Assembly: GCF_029581395.1 (NCBI RefSeq)
Contig: NZ_CP121113.1
Span: 552,501 to 616,500, forward strand
Length of the DNA stretch: 64,000 bases
DNA from: Roseinatronobacter sp. S2
GTDB lineage: Bacteria; Pseudomonadota; Alphaproteobacteria; Rhodobacterales; Rhodobacteraceae
Direction of reading: 5' to 3'
Position numbers and translations under genes: made by a program. The stretch's first letter is position 1. Each line of letters opens with the position of its first letter. The notes under the pieces were generated by a model. That model had not been told where the DNA came from. It was given only the letters and a program-made list of their open reading frames with translations, and made no database searches. Positions 35,495 through 45,488 of this stretch are shown here, in pieces.

Positions 35495-35537
35495 AGAAAT
35501 TCTTTCTCAGAGAAGCGTCTATCCATTAATATAACGA

Positions 35538-36785
35538 CTAATTCCTTATACCAGATGTTACAACAAGATAAATGAACAATGATGAAAATGGTGTTCCCAA
35601 CCTAAAGTAGATAGGGTCAAGAAACATTACTATCAAATATGCTACACAAAAGGCACCTGCTGCGGCTGCATACCTTCCATCATTGTAAATAAATGAACGT
35701 TTAAAATAATCACGTATAGAAAAAAATACAGCAAAAATAAAGCTAGCTGCTCCTAGCAAGCCAACATCAAGTAGCAAGTTAAGATATCCTTGATGCGCGT
35801 TAACGTATCGCAGATCTTCAACCTGAACGCTTTCTCTTGTTCCGATCCCGTATCCAAGAAACAAACGCCAAAACGAGCCATCACTGAATAAGTTAGCTCC
35901 TACCATCCAATGATCAGTTCTCCCCGTAAATCCCGTTCCAACAACTGCACGGCTGCTGTGCTCTAGGGCAAGTATATCTTCAAGAAATAATCTCGCGATA
36001 TCTGGTGTGAAGGTTGAAATAAATATCCAGGAAATTGTTCCCAAGACTCCAGCAAAAAATAATGTCAGAATTGAAATTATTAACGGCCGACGTTGGAACA
36101 AATAAATTATACTAAAAATTACTAGAATTGAAACCCCGCCTCGCGATGCTGCAAAAAGCGTGACAGAAGCTGCAAATATAAAAAATAGGAAACGGTATTT
36201 ACTTCCAGACAAAAAAGCAAGAACCATCGAAACGATAGCGGCCTTTGCGAGTTCATTAGGCTGAATACCGCCTACTCTTCTTGGAAAATCGACATCATGA
36301 TAAAAGAAAAGTGAGACAACAATGAGTGCAGTAACCCATGCAGCTATCGCTAAATGACCTTGTGACGAATTTTCAAAAATTCCTCGCAGGTAAGCCATCG
36401 ACAATACCACTGCTATAAGCAAAATGCTGTAGGCAAGCGAAAACATTGGCTGCAAGCTCGTAATCGATCCGAGAAAGGCAATCCCTAGCATTGCGATTAT
36501 GAAATAAAAAGCAACAGACGAATGCTTAAATGGGTTTTCAAATTTGGTTAAAATTAGCATCAAGGCAATCGTGAGAAAACCAAGAACGCCAGTCAAAGAA
36601 TATAATCGCCCTCGTTCGGAAGAAGTTCGATCATAATAGTTTGCTAGCTCAAAATAGTGCAACAAAGGAAAAACAATAAGGATAGCGAAGCCAAATGAGG
36701 CTAAACGCCCGCGCCACTGCGAGCTTTTTTTGGCCTTCCCAACGCGCCAAACATCTATCTTCTGATTTAACTCAACAGCACTCAA
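35538..36785 (-). CDS. O-antigen/EPS polymerase, Wzy-like
   Basis: The 415-residue membrane protein has about ten hydrophobic segments and a long periplasmic loop near residues 250-330 (STFTPDIARLFLEDILALEHS). The GFTGRTDHWMVGA and AHQGYLNLLLDVGLLG motifs are of the O-antigen ligase/polymerase superfamily (Wzy_C type). It would join repeat units in the periplasm. Base composition is clearly AT-richer than the neighbours, typical of horizontally exchanged polymerase genes. The substrate cannot be deduced. Confidence 0.78.
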   Translation of the reverse strand: MSAVELNQKIDVWRVGKAKKSSQWRGRLASFGFAILIVFPLLHYFELANYYDRTSSERGRLYSLTGVLGFLTIALMLILTKFENPFKHSSVAFYFIIAMLGIAFLGSITSLQPMFSLAYSILLIAVVLSMAYLRGIFENSSQGHLAIAAWVTALIVVSLFFYHDVDFPRRVGGIQPNELAKAAIVSMVLAFLSGSKYRFLFFIFAASVTLFAASRGGVSILVIFSIIYLFQRRPLIISILTLFFAGVLGTISWIFISTFTPDIARLFLEDILALEHSSRAVVGTGFTGRTDHWMVGANLFSDGSFWRLFLGYGIGTRESVQVEDLRYVNAHQGYLNLLLDVGLLGAASFIFAVFFSIRDYFKRSFIYNDGRYAAAAGAFCVAYLIVMFLDPIYFRLGTPFSSLFIYLVVTSGIRN

Positions 36786-36791
36786 TTACAA

Positions 36792-38027
36792 TTACCTCTC
36801 AGACGTATTGTTAAGCCGTAGTGGTTCTTCGTTCCTATGGTTTTCGTCCGGCAAAGTGGCACCAGTCAGACGACTGCAGACACCTATAGTTGCAGCAGCA
36901 CAACTTTCAACCGATCTGTGCGCCAGCACGAATTGTCTTCCCTGCTTGCCAAGGGTGCTGCGTAATTCTGCATCGTCAACCAGTTTTTCGACATGCTGTA
37001 TCAATTCCGGCAAGCTGCGTGTCTGGTTCAGAAAGCCGTTTTCGCCGTCTATAACAGTTTTGGGAATGCCGCCAACTGCGTTCGCCACCACCGGCACCTC
37101 GCAGGCCATGGCCTCTGCAAGCACAAGAGATGAGCCCTCGCCCCTGGAGGGCAGGCAGAAAATGTCAAATCCGTTGATCGGAACGGAAACATCTTTCACC
37201 TGATCATGAAATGCAACGGTTCCGTCAGCAAGCAACCCCGCTTCTTCAGCCGGTTTGGTAACCTGGGTCATATACCAATCCAGATGTGCGGGTTCGCTTG
37301 GTCCAAAAATTCGAAGCTTTACGCGGCGGTCATCACCTTTGAAATGCCGCATCAAGGCTATCAGTTCACCGTGGTTCTTGTTCGGTCCCTTTGAACCTAT
37401 CGCACCAATCACGATGTCTTCGTCCGTAACGTTCATCTGGCTTCGCGCGGTAGCGCGTTTGTCGGGGTCCGGGCTGCACCGGACCGTGTCAACCGGCGTG
37501 GTAAATACCGACATTTCAGGGTGAAAGTCAGGTGCAAGCCCAAGCGCTCGATCCAGCCCTTCGCCAGCAAGCATTACTGCGTCGGCCCACCGTCGCACCA
37601 AGGGCAAGCACAACTTTCTGACCCATCGAGGCTGCTGATCCGAGTGGAACTGCCAGATCACGGGAACACCACTGAGCTTGCCGGCGATCGCAGCGTGCAG
37701 GTGGTGCAACCCGTTGACCTGCACGACGTCGGCATCAACCTTGCGTATCAGGCGCCGCAATCCCAGCACAGTGGGAAAGAACCCGAACAGCGACGTCAGC
37801 ACGACAAAGGGATTCCTGGACTTTCTGAACCGACCGAGGGACAATTTCCGAACTTCCGCGCCAGCCACTTCAAGCCTTGTGACATCCACATCCGGAAACT
37901 CATCCGGGACTGCAATCACCATATGCACCCCCGCAAGCTGGAGCGGCGCAGCGATGAGTTCGGCAATTCCATGAATCCCCCCCCAACGCGGTCCGTGAAT
38001 TACTGACAGGACGACTTTGCGTGTCAT
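36792..38027 (-). CDS. glycosyltransferase family 4
   Basis: The 411-residue protein has a GT-B fold. The N-terminal part has RWGGIHGIAELIAAPLQ and VDADVVQVNGLHHLH, and the C-terminal GT4 donor site has SRGEGSSLVLAEAMACEVPVV (the EX7E-type motif). It transfers a sugar from a nucleotide donor to a growing lipid-linked repeat unit at the inner face of the membrane. Donor and linkage are unknown; GDP-linked sugars are plausible given the neighbouring genes. Four bases overlap with the pyruvyl transferase gene upstream. Confidence 0.83.
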   Translation of the reverse strand: MTRKVVLSVIHGPRWGGIHGIAELIAAPLQLAGVHMVIAVPDEFPDVDVTRLEVAGAEVRKLSLGRFRKSRNPFVVLTSLFGFFPTVLGLRRLIRKVDADVVQVNGLHHLHAAIAGKLSGVPVIWQFHSDQQPRWVRKLCLPLVRRWADAVMLAGEGLDRALGLAPDFHPEMSVFTTPVDTVRCSPDPDKRATARSQMNVTDEDIVIGAIGSKGPNKNHGELIALMRHFKGDDRRVKLRIFGPSEPAHLDWYMTQVTKPAEEAGLLADGTVAFHDQVKDVSVPINGFDIFCLPSRGEGSSLVLAEAMACEVPVVANAVGGIPKTVIDGENGFLNQTRSLPELIQHVEKLVDDAELRSTLGKQGRQFVLAHRSVESCAAATIGVCSRLTGATLPDENHRNEEPLRLNNTSER

Positions 38028-39163
38028 GGAAGGACCTCTTGTTTAAATGTGCTTACAGACTGCAAGGCGGCTTTCCTTGCCGTAACAACATCCAGCGTTG
38101 GGTGCCTGAATGTATCAGTGGTAGCATCATGCAGGAATTGCGAAAACTGATCCGCAGATGGGTGCATTGCGGGTGTCAATACATAGTCGTCAGATGCGCC
38201 AATATCTTGAGCAAATGTATCGACCTTCGGGTGGTAACATACATGGAATGTTGGCACAGACAGCGCATATCCTGCCACTGCCCCGTGATACCTTGATGTG
38301 ATGAAGGCCGCGCATTCTTTCAGCGTAGATATTGCTGTATCAGGAACAGCGGAAAAGGGATGCAACACGATCTTGATGTTTGTGGTCGAGCGGAGGCGTT
38401 CGTGGATAGTCGCCAAAGCGACCTCATCACGGTCACTTCGCCCCATACCCAAAGGCAGAAGATGCAATTCGTGATCTGGATGAGTCTGAAAAAACTTCTC
38501 AAGCGCCACACAAAGACACTCAATTGTCTTCTGGTGCCATGGTGCGTCAGATTCCTTGAGACAGGGTTCGTCTATGAAATTCACGACTATTTTCTTTTCT
38601 TTCGGCCTCACGTCAGCCGCATCCTGACCGAACAACAAAGCCAAATCTTGACCCCTGGTATACTTGCTTTCGTCAATCTTGAGTGATTTCAACAGATTTT
38701 CAGAGGTTGAATCCCGGACAACTATCTGATTTGAAGCGCCAATAATTTTTTTAATGAAAAACCTTGTCAAACCATATCGGGCCGGACCGAAGCCTACGCC
38801 GATCATCAAAAATGGCTTTCTCCGCCATTGACAGATTTTTGCAATAAAAACATAGGCTGCCAGATTGATCCAATAACGAATAACTCGTTTGAAAGGATAA
38901 TTATCATGAAAGGATGTTCCACCCATTATGACAACAGCATCACAGCAACGCAATTCTGCCATTATTGACGAAACATCACTGGGAACCTGTGATCCAGAAT
39001 AGTCTTTGAAATTCTCAGAACCCTTTGGAACAAGGAAGCTCCATTCAATTGCTTCGCGCAGCGACCCGATTCCATCAAAGAAACCTTGAAGCATTAGTTC
39101 ATCACCAAAGTTTCTGAACCCAAGATGCCCTAATATGAATACGCGTTTCTTTGTTTTAGACAT
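38024..39163 (-). CDS. polysaccharide pyruvyl transferase
   Basis: The start MSKTKKRVFILGHLGFRNFGDELMLQGFF has the GD-E-L pattern of polysaccharide pyruvyl transferases (CsaB/WcaK family), and the C-terminal SRYHGAVAGYALSVPTF is the second family hallmark. The enzyme adds ketal-linked pyruvate from phosphoenolpyruvate to a sugar, giving the polymer a negative charge. An in-frame upstream Met would add 15 residues of poor conservation, so the inner ATG was chosen. Confidence 0.82.
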   Translation of the reverse strand: MSKTKKRVFILGHLGFRNFGDELMLQGFFDGIGSLREAIEWSFLVPKGSENFKDYSGSQVPSDVSSIMAELRCCDAVVIMGGTSFHDNYPFKRVIRYWINLAAYVFIAKICQWRRKPFLMIGVGFGPARYGLTRFFIKKIIGASNQIVVRDSTSENLLKSLKIDESKYTRGQDLALLFGQDAADVRPKEKKIVVNFIDEPCLKESDAPWHQKTIECLCVALEKFFQTHPDHELHLLPLGMGRSDRDEVALATIHERLRSTTNIKIVLHPFSAVPDTAISTLKECAAFITSRYHGAVAGYALSVPTFHVCYHPKVDTFAQDIGASDDYVLTPAMHPSADQFSQFLHDATTDTFRHPTLDVVTARKAALQSVSTFKQEVLP

Positions 39164-39475
39164 GATATGCTCCAGCGGACCTAAAGTTTGATCGCGTCTT
39201 GATTTCACTCATCTTCACTCCTTTTGATTTCTGAAGCGGATACACTTTGCTAACCTGCATTTCCGATCCAGACAGTTGGCGGAGTGAAATATTCTTCCAG
39301 TTGCTCCATATCATTTTAAGAAATACTTTCCTAAAAATGGATGCTACGTCAACTGACCCCAAGAGCCAGCAGGAAACTGGAGGGTTGCACTTAGGCACAG
39401 AAACTGCGTTCCTTCCTGATTGGAAGTCGTATTCGAGCTTTACAGCAACACAGATACGCTTTTTTCGAATAGCTT
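39164..39475. other. intergenic gap inside the EPS locus
   Basis: A 312-base spacer between fcl and the pyruvyl transferase is richer in AT than its surroundings. A minus-strand frame of 107 codons crosses it without recognisable similarity. It may contain a secondary promoter or remains of a glycosyltransferase gene. Confidence 0.4.
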
Positions 39476-40429
39476 TCACGCCAGTGCTCCTCGGACGTTA
39501 TTTTCCAAAAACCAAGAATAAGTTTCTGTGATACCATCTTCTAAGCTTATGACGGGCCGCCATTGTAGCGCTTTCAGCTTAACAACCGACAATAACTTTC
39601 GGGCAACGCCATCTGGCTTGCTGTGATCTAACAAAATCCTGCCAGTAAAACCGACAACATTACAAACAATGTGCGTTAATTCCAGAATAGACAGGTCAAC
39701 ACCGCATCCCACATTTACAGGATCATTGTCCGAATAATATCCCAACAGATGCACCAGCGCATCGGCACAATCATCCGCATGCAGAAATTCCCGGCGCGGC
39801 GTCCCGGTCCCCCAGATTGTGATGCTGTCGGCGCCGGCCTGCTTCGCGTCATGAACCTTGCTTATCAAAGCAGGCAGAACGTGACTGGTTTGCGGGTCGA
39901 AATTGTCGCCCGGCCCATAGAGATTTGTTGGCAATGCCGCGATCCAGTCTCGCCCGTATTGCTTGCGATAGGCTTGCACCAGTTTGATACCCGCAATCTT
40001 TGCAATGGCATAACCTTCGTGCGCCGTGTCTAATGGCCCTTGCAAAAGACTGTCTTCTGATATGGGTTGAGGGGCCTGCGCGGGGTAAACAGCAGACGAG
40101 CCAATAAAGATCAGTCGCGACACATCATTTAGATGTGCTGCATGCATGACATTTGTCTGAATCATCAGGTTTTGATACAGAAAATCGGCCGGATAATGTG
40201 TATTGGCCAGAATCCCACCAACCTTTGCGGCGGCCAATATGATCGCATCCGGCTTGTTCTGTGCCACCCAGGCCCCGACTGCACCCTGATCGGTCAGATC
40301 AAGATGCGCCCTGTCCGTGCATAAAATTTCGCAATCTTCGGAGTTCAAGCGACGTGCTACTGCGCTGCCGACCATCCCGCGATGGCCGGCAACCCAGATG
40401 CGTTTACCTGATAGGGCCCAGATCGCCAC
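39476..40429 (-). CDS. fcl: GDP-L-fucose synthase
   Basis: This 317-residue extended SDR has the cofactor loop GHRGMVG (15-21), SSAVYP with Ser111/Ser112, and the catalytic Tyr140-x3-Lys144 in EGYAIAKIAG. The start RIWVAGHRGMVGSA and the LPTNLYGPGDNFD block are diagnostic for WcaG/Fcl. It converts GDP-4-keto-6-deoxy-mannose to GDP-L-fucose with NADPH. The dehydratase making its substrate (Gmd) is not in this window. It is two bases from the GDP-mannose epimerase-like gene. Confidence 0.9.
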   Translation of the reverse strand: MAIWALSGKRIWVAGHRGMVGSAVARRLNSEDCEILCTDRAHLDLTDQGAVGAWVAQNKPDAIILAAAKVGGILANTHYPADFLYQNLMIQTNVMHAAHLNDVSRLIFIGSSAVYPAQAPQPISEDSLLQGPLDTAHEGYAIAKIAGIKLVQAYRKQYGRDWIAALPTNLYGPGDNFDPQTSHVLPALISKVHDAKQAGADSITIWGTGTPRREFLHADDCADALVHLLGYYSDNDPVNVGCGVDLSILELTHIVCNVVGFTGRILLDHSKPDGVARKLLSVVKLKALQWRPVISLEDGITETYSWFLENNVRGALA

Positions 40430-40431
40430 AT

Positions 40432-41415
40432 TTAGGCTTTCTTCTGGTTATGTTTCTTGTCAACCTGACCCTTGATCCAGTCATAGGTGACACTCATCCC
40501 GTCGATCAGCGCCTGCGACGGTTCCCAGCCAAGACGGTCCCGGATCAGGCGGTTGTCTGAATTGCGACCGCGAACGCCAAGCGGCCCCGGAATATTCTCG
40601 ATCCCGATGTCCTTTTCAGAAAGATCAATCACCATTTGCGCAAGTTGGTTGATCGAGACCATTTCTTCCGAGCCGATATTGACCGGACCTTCAAATTCTG
40701 ACCGAAGCAGACGTATCGTACCTTCAACACATTCGTCCACATACAGGAAGGAACGCGTCTGCTTGCCATCGCCCCAGACCTCGATTTTGCCACCATCGGC
40801 GGCCATGGCAACCTTGCGTGACATTGCGGCAGGTGCCTTTTCCTTGCCGCCATCCCATGTGCCCTCGGGGCCGAAAATATTGTGGTAGCGTGCAACACGG
40901 TTCTGCATTCCATAATTGCGGTTATACGCCAGATACAAACGTTCGGAAAACAGCTTCTCCCAACCATATTCGCTATCGGGGTTTGCCGGATAGGCACTGT
41001 CTTCGGCGCAGTTTGGGTTATCAGGGTCAAGCTGGTTATGTTCAGGATACATGCACGCAGAGGAGCTGTAGAACACCCGCTTGATGGTGCGCTTGTGACA
41101 TGCATCAAGAACGTTCAGGTTGATCGTCGCAGAATTGTGCATGATGTCGGCGTCATTTTCGCCGGTGAAAATATATCCCGCGCCGCCCATATCGGCTGCA
41201 AGCTGGTAAACCTCGTCAAAGCGGCGGTCAATAACAGACCGGACGAATTGCTGATCGCGCAAGTCACCGATAACGAAATCATCAGCTTCGGTTTCACAAT
41301 ATTCGTGGAATTTCAGGTCTACACCCCGAACCCAGAAACCTTCTTTTTTCAGTCGCTTTACCAAGTGACCGCCAATAAAACCACCGGCGCCACAAACAAG
41401 TGCTGTTTTAGTCAT
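40432..41415 (-). CDS. GDP-mannose 3,5-epimerase-like
   Basis: The 327-residue SDR has GAGGFIGG at residues 9-16 and SSACMYPE with Cys121, the cysteine position used as acid/base in plant GDP-mannose 3,5-epimerase. It also has Tyr150-x3-Lys154 and GPEGTWDGGKEKAPAAM, DECVEGTIRLL and IPGPLGVRGRNSDN, all strikingly close to the plant enzyme. It should turn GDP-mannose into GDP-L-galactose or GDP-L-gulose for the polysaccharide. ManC and ManB upstream supply GDP-mannose. Confidence 0.85.
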   Translation of the reverse strand: MTKTALVCGAGGFIGGHLVKRLKKEGFWVRGVDLKFHEYCETEADDFVIGDLRDQQFVRSVIDRRFDEVYQLAADMGGAGYIFTGENDADIMHNSATINLNVLDACHKRTIKRVFYSSSACMYPEHNQLDPDNPNCAEDSAYPANPDSEYGWEKLFSERLYLAYNRNYGMQNRVARYHNIFGPEGTWDGGKEKAPAAMSRKVAMAADGGKIEVWGDGKQTRSFLYVDECVEGTIRLLRSEFEGPVNIGSEEMVSINQLAQMVIDLSEKDIGIENIPGPLGVRGRNSDNRLIRDRLGWEPSQALIDGMSVTYDWIKGQVDKKHNQKKA

Positions 41416-41457
41416 TCTTGTCCCTCATTAATCCGTGTTGTTCCGCTAAAGCGATCA

Positions 41458-41660
41458 AGGCACTTCAACCTTTTGAAATACGTCCTGGAACTCGTTAATC
41501 ACATGGTCAAGATCAAAGTTCTGTTCTGTAGATGCGCGCGCGGCCTTGCCCATTTCGCGCGCCGTATCTGCATCCGCAAGCAAGCTTTGCACGGCCTGCG
41601 GTTTGCAACCAAGAATGTCTGACACTGCTTGAGAATTCACGCAACGCGCCGAAAAGCCGA
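41458..41660 (-). pseudogene. glycosyltransferase C-terminal fragment
   Basis: The tail QAVQSLLADADTAREMGKAA followed by RASTEQNFDLDHVINEFQDVF has the look of the last helices of a GT4-type enzyme, similar in pattern to the end of the glycosyltransferase just upstream. The donor-binding core is missing, so this is a remnant of a deleted gene. Confidence 0.5.
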
Positions 41661-41781
41661 AGCCCTTCAGATGCACAAACAGCGAAGAAGCCCCCCCTAA
41701 TCGAGATCGACGCCCTTCTACGCGCAAGTGAATATTTTACTATTACGATAGGAGGTCGGGTAACGCAGGTGGACATGATTT

Positions 41782-42975
41782 TCAAGCCTTTGAGCCTAGT
41801 TGCTCTAGTATCGTTTGGAAGCTGTCTGTAATCGCCTCGATGTCGAAGGTTCGTTCCGCGTATGCGCGGGCGCCGCGACCCATCACTTCGCGGCGCGCCG
41901 GATCATTGATCAGTGAACGTACATGTTGAGCGAGCACATCCGGTCTGGAGGGCGCGGCGATAAGGCCCATTTCGTTGCGGGTTATGATCTGGCTGGCCAG
42001 ATTAGCCTCCGGAATAGACGCGCAGATCGGTCGACCCATGGTGGCGTAGGTCAGCACTTTGGACGGCACCGAGAACAAGCCGGCGTCCTCCTCAAGCAGG
42101 ACCATAAGAATATCTGCGCCACTGAGCATGTCAGGCATGCACTTAAAAGGAATCCATGGTCGGACGTGCAGGTTTGAAATTCCGTCCCGCTCTGCGCGCC
42201 GGGCGACTTCACTGGCCGCCGCGCCTTCGGAAAAAACATAAACGTCTGCTTCAGGACAGCTCTTGGCTATTGTGATCAGATGCTCTGGGTTATGCTTCAT
42301 CCCCAGCGTCCCGGAATAAACAACCCTCGGCCGATCAGCAGACATGTGCTCTTGCGCCCAAGCGTTATCTCGGGGCTGGGGGGTTAAGTCTGCCAGCGGT
42401 GCCCAGTTCTCTACTACTGTTGTGCGCGATGGATCAACACCGTGCTGTGTGATGATTGGAAGGAAGTCTTCGCTAATCGCAACGACATGTTCAGCGCGCC
42501 GAAGCATATCATACTCCATACGCTGATAATGAAGGCCAACAAAATGACCCACGACCGGGAGTTTTTTTGACAGGATGCGTAAAATCGCCTCGCTGTAAAT
42601 ATCCTGCAGCCAGAATATCTTCGGGATACCAAGACGTGTGCATTCGCGCCAAATCATCTTTTGGCAATCGAGCGGCGCGTTGCTTGAGATCACTACGTCG
42701 GGTTTGAATTCGGTGACCTGCGCGGCAACCAGCCGCCCGAATTCGATCTCTTGGCTGCGCCGCCGGACAAAGGAGTCCTTAACAAAAGGCTCTGCTAAAG
42801 ATAGCGGCACGACATCGAAACCCTCAGGGTCGTCATTACGACGCTCCAGATCACCCTTTGGGGTCTGAAAAGACGTCGAGAATACATGACGAGTTGTCAT
42901 GCCCCGCAGCGCCAGTTTGCGGGTCAGTTGAACTTGGAACGGGTGTCCAGAGTAGTCGTGAACCAAGACACGCAT
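41782..42975 (-). CDS. glycosyltransferase family 4, WcaI-like
   Basis: The 397-residue GT-B enzyme begins MRVLVHDYSGHPFQVQLTRKL, has PDVVISSNAPLDCQ and a WLQDIYSEA stretch, and a donor-site region with GTLGMKHNPEHL and SVPSKVLTYATMGRPIC. These match colanic-acid WcaI-like fucosyl or mannosyl transferases. It is probably one of the repeat-unit assembly enzymes. The substrate is unproven. Confidence 0.8.
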   Translation of the reverse strand: MRVLVHDYSGHPFQVQLTRKLALRGMTTRHVFSTSFQTPKGDLERRNDDPEGFDVVPLSLAEPFVKDSFVRRRSQEIEFGRLVAAQVTEFKPDVVISSNAPLDCQKMIWRECTRLGIPKIFWLQDIYSEAILRILSKKLPVVGHFVGLHYQRMEYDMLRRAEHVVAISEDFLPIITQHGVDPSRTTVVENWAPLADLTPQPRDNAWAQEHMSADRPRVVYSGTLGMKHNPEHLITIAKSCPEADVYVFSEGAAASEVARRAERDGISNLHVRPWIPFKCMPDMLSGADILMVLLEEDAGLFSVPSKVLTYATMGRPICASIPEANLASQIITRNEMGLIAAPSRPDVLAQHVRSLINDPARREVMGRGARAYAERTFDIEAITDSFQTILEQLGSKA

Positions 42976-43080
42976 GGATATTCTCCTGTCAAAATATGGC
43001 TCGACACACGCGCTGCCACTTATGCGTAAAGTGGATACACAACGTGCGTCTGAAAAAATGACCTGTTTCGCGAAGATTGT

Positions 43081-44058
43081 TCACGAAAAATCTCCGTTTG
43101 TTTGCTCGCGCCAGGATTCGAGTGAAACGCGAAGGCGATTTTTTGTCGGCAGCCCCTGCGCGTCAGCCCAAGCAGGCAGGATGTTCGTTGAACGCATCAG
43201 TTTCTCGATCCGTTCAGGATGCACCCCAAGCCCTGACCTTGATATTGGTTGCAAGACTGTTGCGACAGCTTTCAGCAGTACTGCAGGCAGAGTGAGCGTT
43301 CGCGCCTTCGGGAATGCCACTGCCCGAAAGGTCTCGACAATGTCCTTGATCGTATAGCGATCGTGAAACGCTGCATTGAACAGGACTGTTTTCTCCTGCT
43401 GTTCGAGAGCGTAGAGCATCCATTCGATCAGATCATCCACATAAATGCAGGACTTGATCGTGTCTTGCCGACCAGGATAGACGAACAGACCACGTTGAAG
43501 CATACGCGCAAGGCGTGTAAAATTGCCCCCTTCGCGCGGGCCGAAAACAACTGCAGGGCGGGTAATCACAAGACGTCGCTCCTGCGCCTCGTTCACCCAA
43601 TCAGAAAACACATACTCGGCCATGAGTTTCGAGCGGCCATAGTCTGATTCAGGTTCAGCAACTGCCGTTTCGTCTTTGGGTGCTTCGGACGGTCCATAGA
43701 TCGATATTGAGCTGGTGAAACAGATCTGGCGTGTTTTATGTGCCCGTGCAAACCGTGCTATCTGGATCGCACCACGCACATTTGTGTCATAATATTCCCA
43801 TGGCGCATGTCCTGGTGTTGTGTGCACCGCTGCGAGATTGAATATCGTCGGAACTTCACATCCCAAATCAAGCGCCGTAAGGTCGCGTACGTCATGAGTT
43901 ACATATTCAACACCTTCGCACCGTAGCGCCGGAGCCTTCGCATCGACTGAGATGATGCGCCCGTGATGTATCGCCTTCAACTTGTTGAGCAAATGCCCGC
44001 CGACAAATCCTGTCCCGCCAAAAACTACAATCGGGTCCGTTTGCATTGGCATACTCAT
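43081..44058 (-). CDS. NAD-dependent epimerase/dehydratase
   Basis: The 325-residue extended SDR has FGGTGFVGGH at about residues 13-22, a Thr/Ser-Ser-Ile site in CFTSSISIYGPSEAP and the catalytic Tyr-x3-Lys in DYGRSKLMAEYVF. It modifies a nucleotide sugar, but the specific reaction cannot be read from sequence; 4-epimerase, dehydratase or reductase are all possible. Its start overlaps the manC stop by four bases, so it probably acts on the GDP-mannose branch. Confidence 0.78.
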   Translation of the reverse strand: MSMPMQTDPIVVFGGTGFVGGHLLNKLKAIHHGRIISVDAKAPALRCEGVEYVTHDVRDLTALDLGCEVPTIFNLAAVHTTPGHAPWEYYDTNVRGAIQIARFARAHKTRQICFTSSISIYGPSEAPKDETAVAEPESDYGRSKLMAEYVFSDWVNEAQERRLVITRPAVVFGPREGGNFTRLARMLQRGLFVYPGRQDTIKSCIYVDDLIEWMLYALEQQEKTVLFNAAFHDRYTIKDIVETFRAVAFPKARTLTLPAVLLKAVATVLQPISRSGLGVHPERIEKLMRSTNILPAWADAQGLPTKNRLRVSLESWREQTNGDFS

Positions 44059-45488
44059 CCCTTCGCCCCCTGTCCGCGTGCATATTTGTCTTCATAGCGG
44101 ACGATGTCATCCTCGCCGACATAAGACCCTGTCTGCACCTCGATCAGCACCATCGGAACCTTGCCGGGGTTTTCCATGCGGTGGACAGCCCCCAGCGGGA
44201 TGTAGATGGACTGGTTTTCGGTCACCAGCCGTGTCTCCGTATCTACAGTGACCTTTGCTGTGCCTTCGACAACGATCCAGTGCTCTGATCGGTGGAAATG
44301 GCTTTGCAGCGACAAGGCCGCGCCCGGATGGACATGGATGCGCTTGACCTGAAAGCGTGATCCCAACGCAAGACTTTCGAACCAGCCCCAGGGGCGGTGG
44401 TCCTTGGGCAATTCAGTGGCCTGTTTCGCGCCCTTCTTCTTCAGCGCCGCGACGGCCAGCTTCACATCCTGCGCGCGAGATTTATCAGCCACCAGAACCG
44501 CATCATTCATGGCAACAACGACCATATCCTTCAGGCCAATGCCTACGAGTTCCAGATCATCGCTGTCAGAGCGCAACAGGGTGTCTTCGCAATCAATCGA
44601 CGTGGCCGCGCCAGAGATTTGCACGCCCTGCGCATCGCGTGCCCCTTCGCGCCAGACAGCATCCCAACCGCCCAGATCGGACCAGCCAGCTGCGAAGGGC
44701 ACAACAGACAGGTTATCCGCCTTTTCCATCACCGCATGATCGATGGATATGTCTTCGATCTGCGCCCAAGGCTCAGGGGCCAGCCGCAGAAAGCCGATGT
44801 CTTCCTGCGCGTCTGCCACGGCCTGTGTGGCAAGTTGCAGCATGTCGGGCATATACTGATGAAACGCTGCAATGATATCGCGCGCGCGGAACAGGAAAAT
44901 GCCTGAATTCCAAAGATATTTTCCGCTTTCCTGCATCTGCTGTGCGCGGGCCATATCGGGTTTCTCGACAAAGCGTGACAGCGCCACAGGCCCGGCTTCC
45001 CCTTTTGGGTCTTGCGCGAGTTCCAGATAGCCGTAGCCGGTTTCAGGATAAGTGGGCGTAATGCCGAATGTGACCAGCCGCCCCTGTTCCACCGAGCGCA
45101 TGCCTGCATGAACTGCGGCGACAAAAGCGGCCGCGTCGGGCACCACATGGTCGGACGGGGCGACCAGCAGAACGGCATCCGGGTCGCCAGACTGCGCATG
45201 CAAAGCGGCGGCGAGCACGGCAGGGGCCGTGTTGCGCGCAGCAGGCTCAATCATGATTGTTTGCGCAGCCAGCCCCGCGGCTGCCAACTGGTCCTGAACA
45301 ATAAAACGGAAATCGGAATTCGTAATCACAAGAGGCTTGCAAAACCCATCGCCGCTGGCCCGAAGCGCCGAGGTTTGAAACAGGGTGTTGTCCCCCACGA
45401 GAGGCACGAATTGTTTCGGATACGCCTTGCGCGACAGCGGCCATAGCCGTGTGCCCGAACCGCCACATAGGATAACAGGAGTAATCAT
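44055..45488 (-). CDS. manC: mannose-1-phosphate guanylyltransferase / mannose-6-phosphate isomerase
   Basis: This bifunctional 477-residue enzyme has an N-terminal nucleotidyltransferase (LCGGSGTRLWPLSRKAYPKQ) and a C-terminal cupin isomerase (RPWGWFESLALGSRFQVKR, SLQSHFHRSEHWIVVEGTA). It makes GDP-mannose and fructose-6-P/mannose-6-P interconversion possible in one polypeptide. The start MITPVILCGG at 45488 is preferred over an upstream Met whose added residues are not conserved. It supplies GDP-mannose for the epimerase, fucose branch and glycosyltransferases. Confidence 0.92.
   Translation of the reverse strand: MITPVILCGGSGTRLWPLSRKAYPKQFVPLVGDNTLFQTSALRASGDGFCKPLVITNSDFRFIVQDQLAAAGLAAQTIMIEPAARNTAPAVLAAALHAQSGDPDAVLLVAPSDHVVPDAAAFVAAVHAGMRSVEQGRLVTFGITPTYPETGYGYLELAQDPKGEAGPVALSRFVEKPDMARAQQMQESGKYLWNSGIFLFRARDIIAAFHQYMPDMLQLATQAVADAQEDIGFLRLAPEPWAQIEDISIDHAVMEKADNLSVVPFAAGWSDLGGWDAVWREGARDAQGVQISGAATSIDCEDTLLRSDSDDLELVGIGLKDMVVVAMNDAVLVADKSRAQDVKLAVAALKKKGAKQATELPKDHRPWGWFESLALGSRFQVKRIHVHPGAALSLQSHFHRSEHWIVVEGTAKVTVDTETRLVTENQSIYIPLGAVHRMENPGKVPMVLIEVQTGSYVGEDDIVRYEDKYARGQGAKG

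Noticed and set aside
39156..39479. 107-codon minus-strand frame between fcl and the pyruvyl transferase
   Set aside because: No similarity and no start signal; kept as intergenic.
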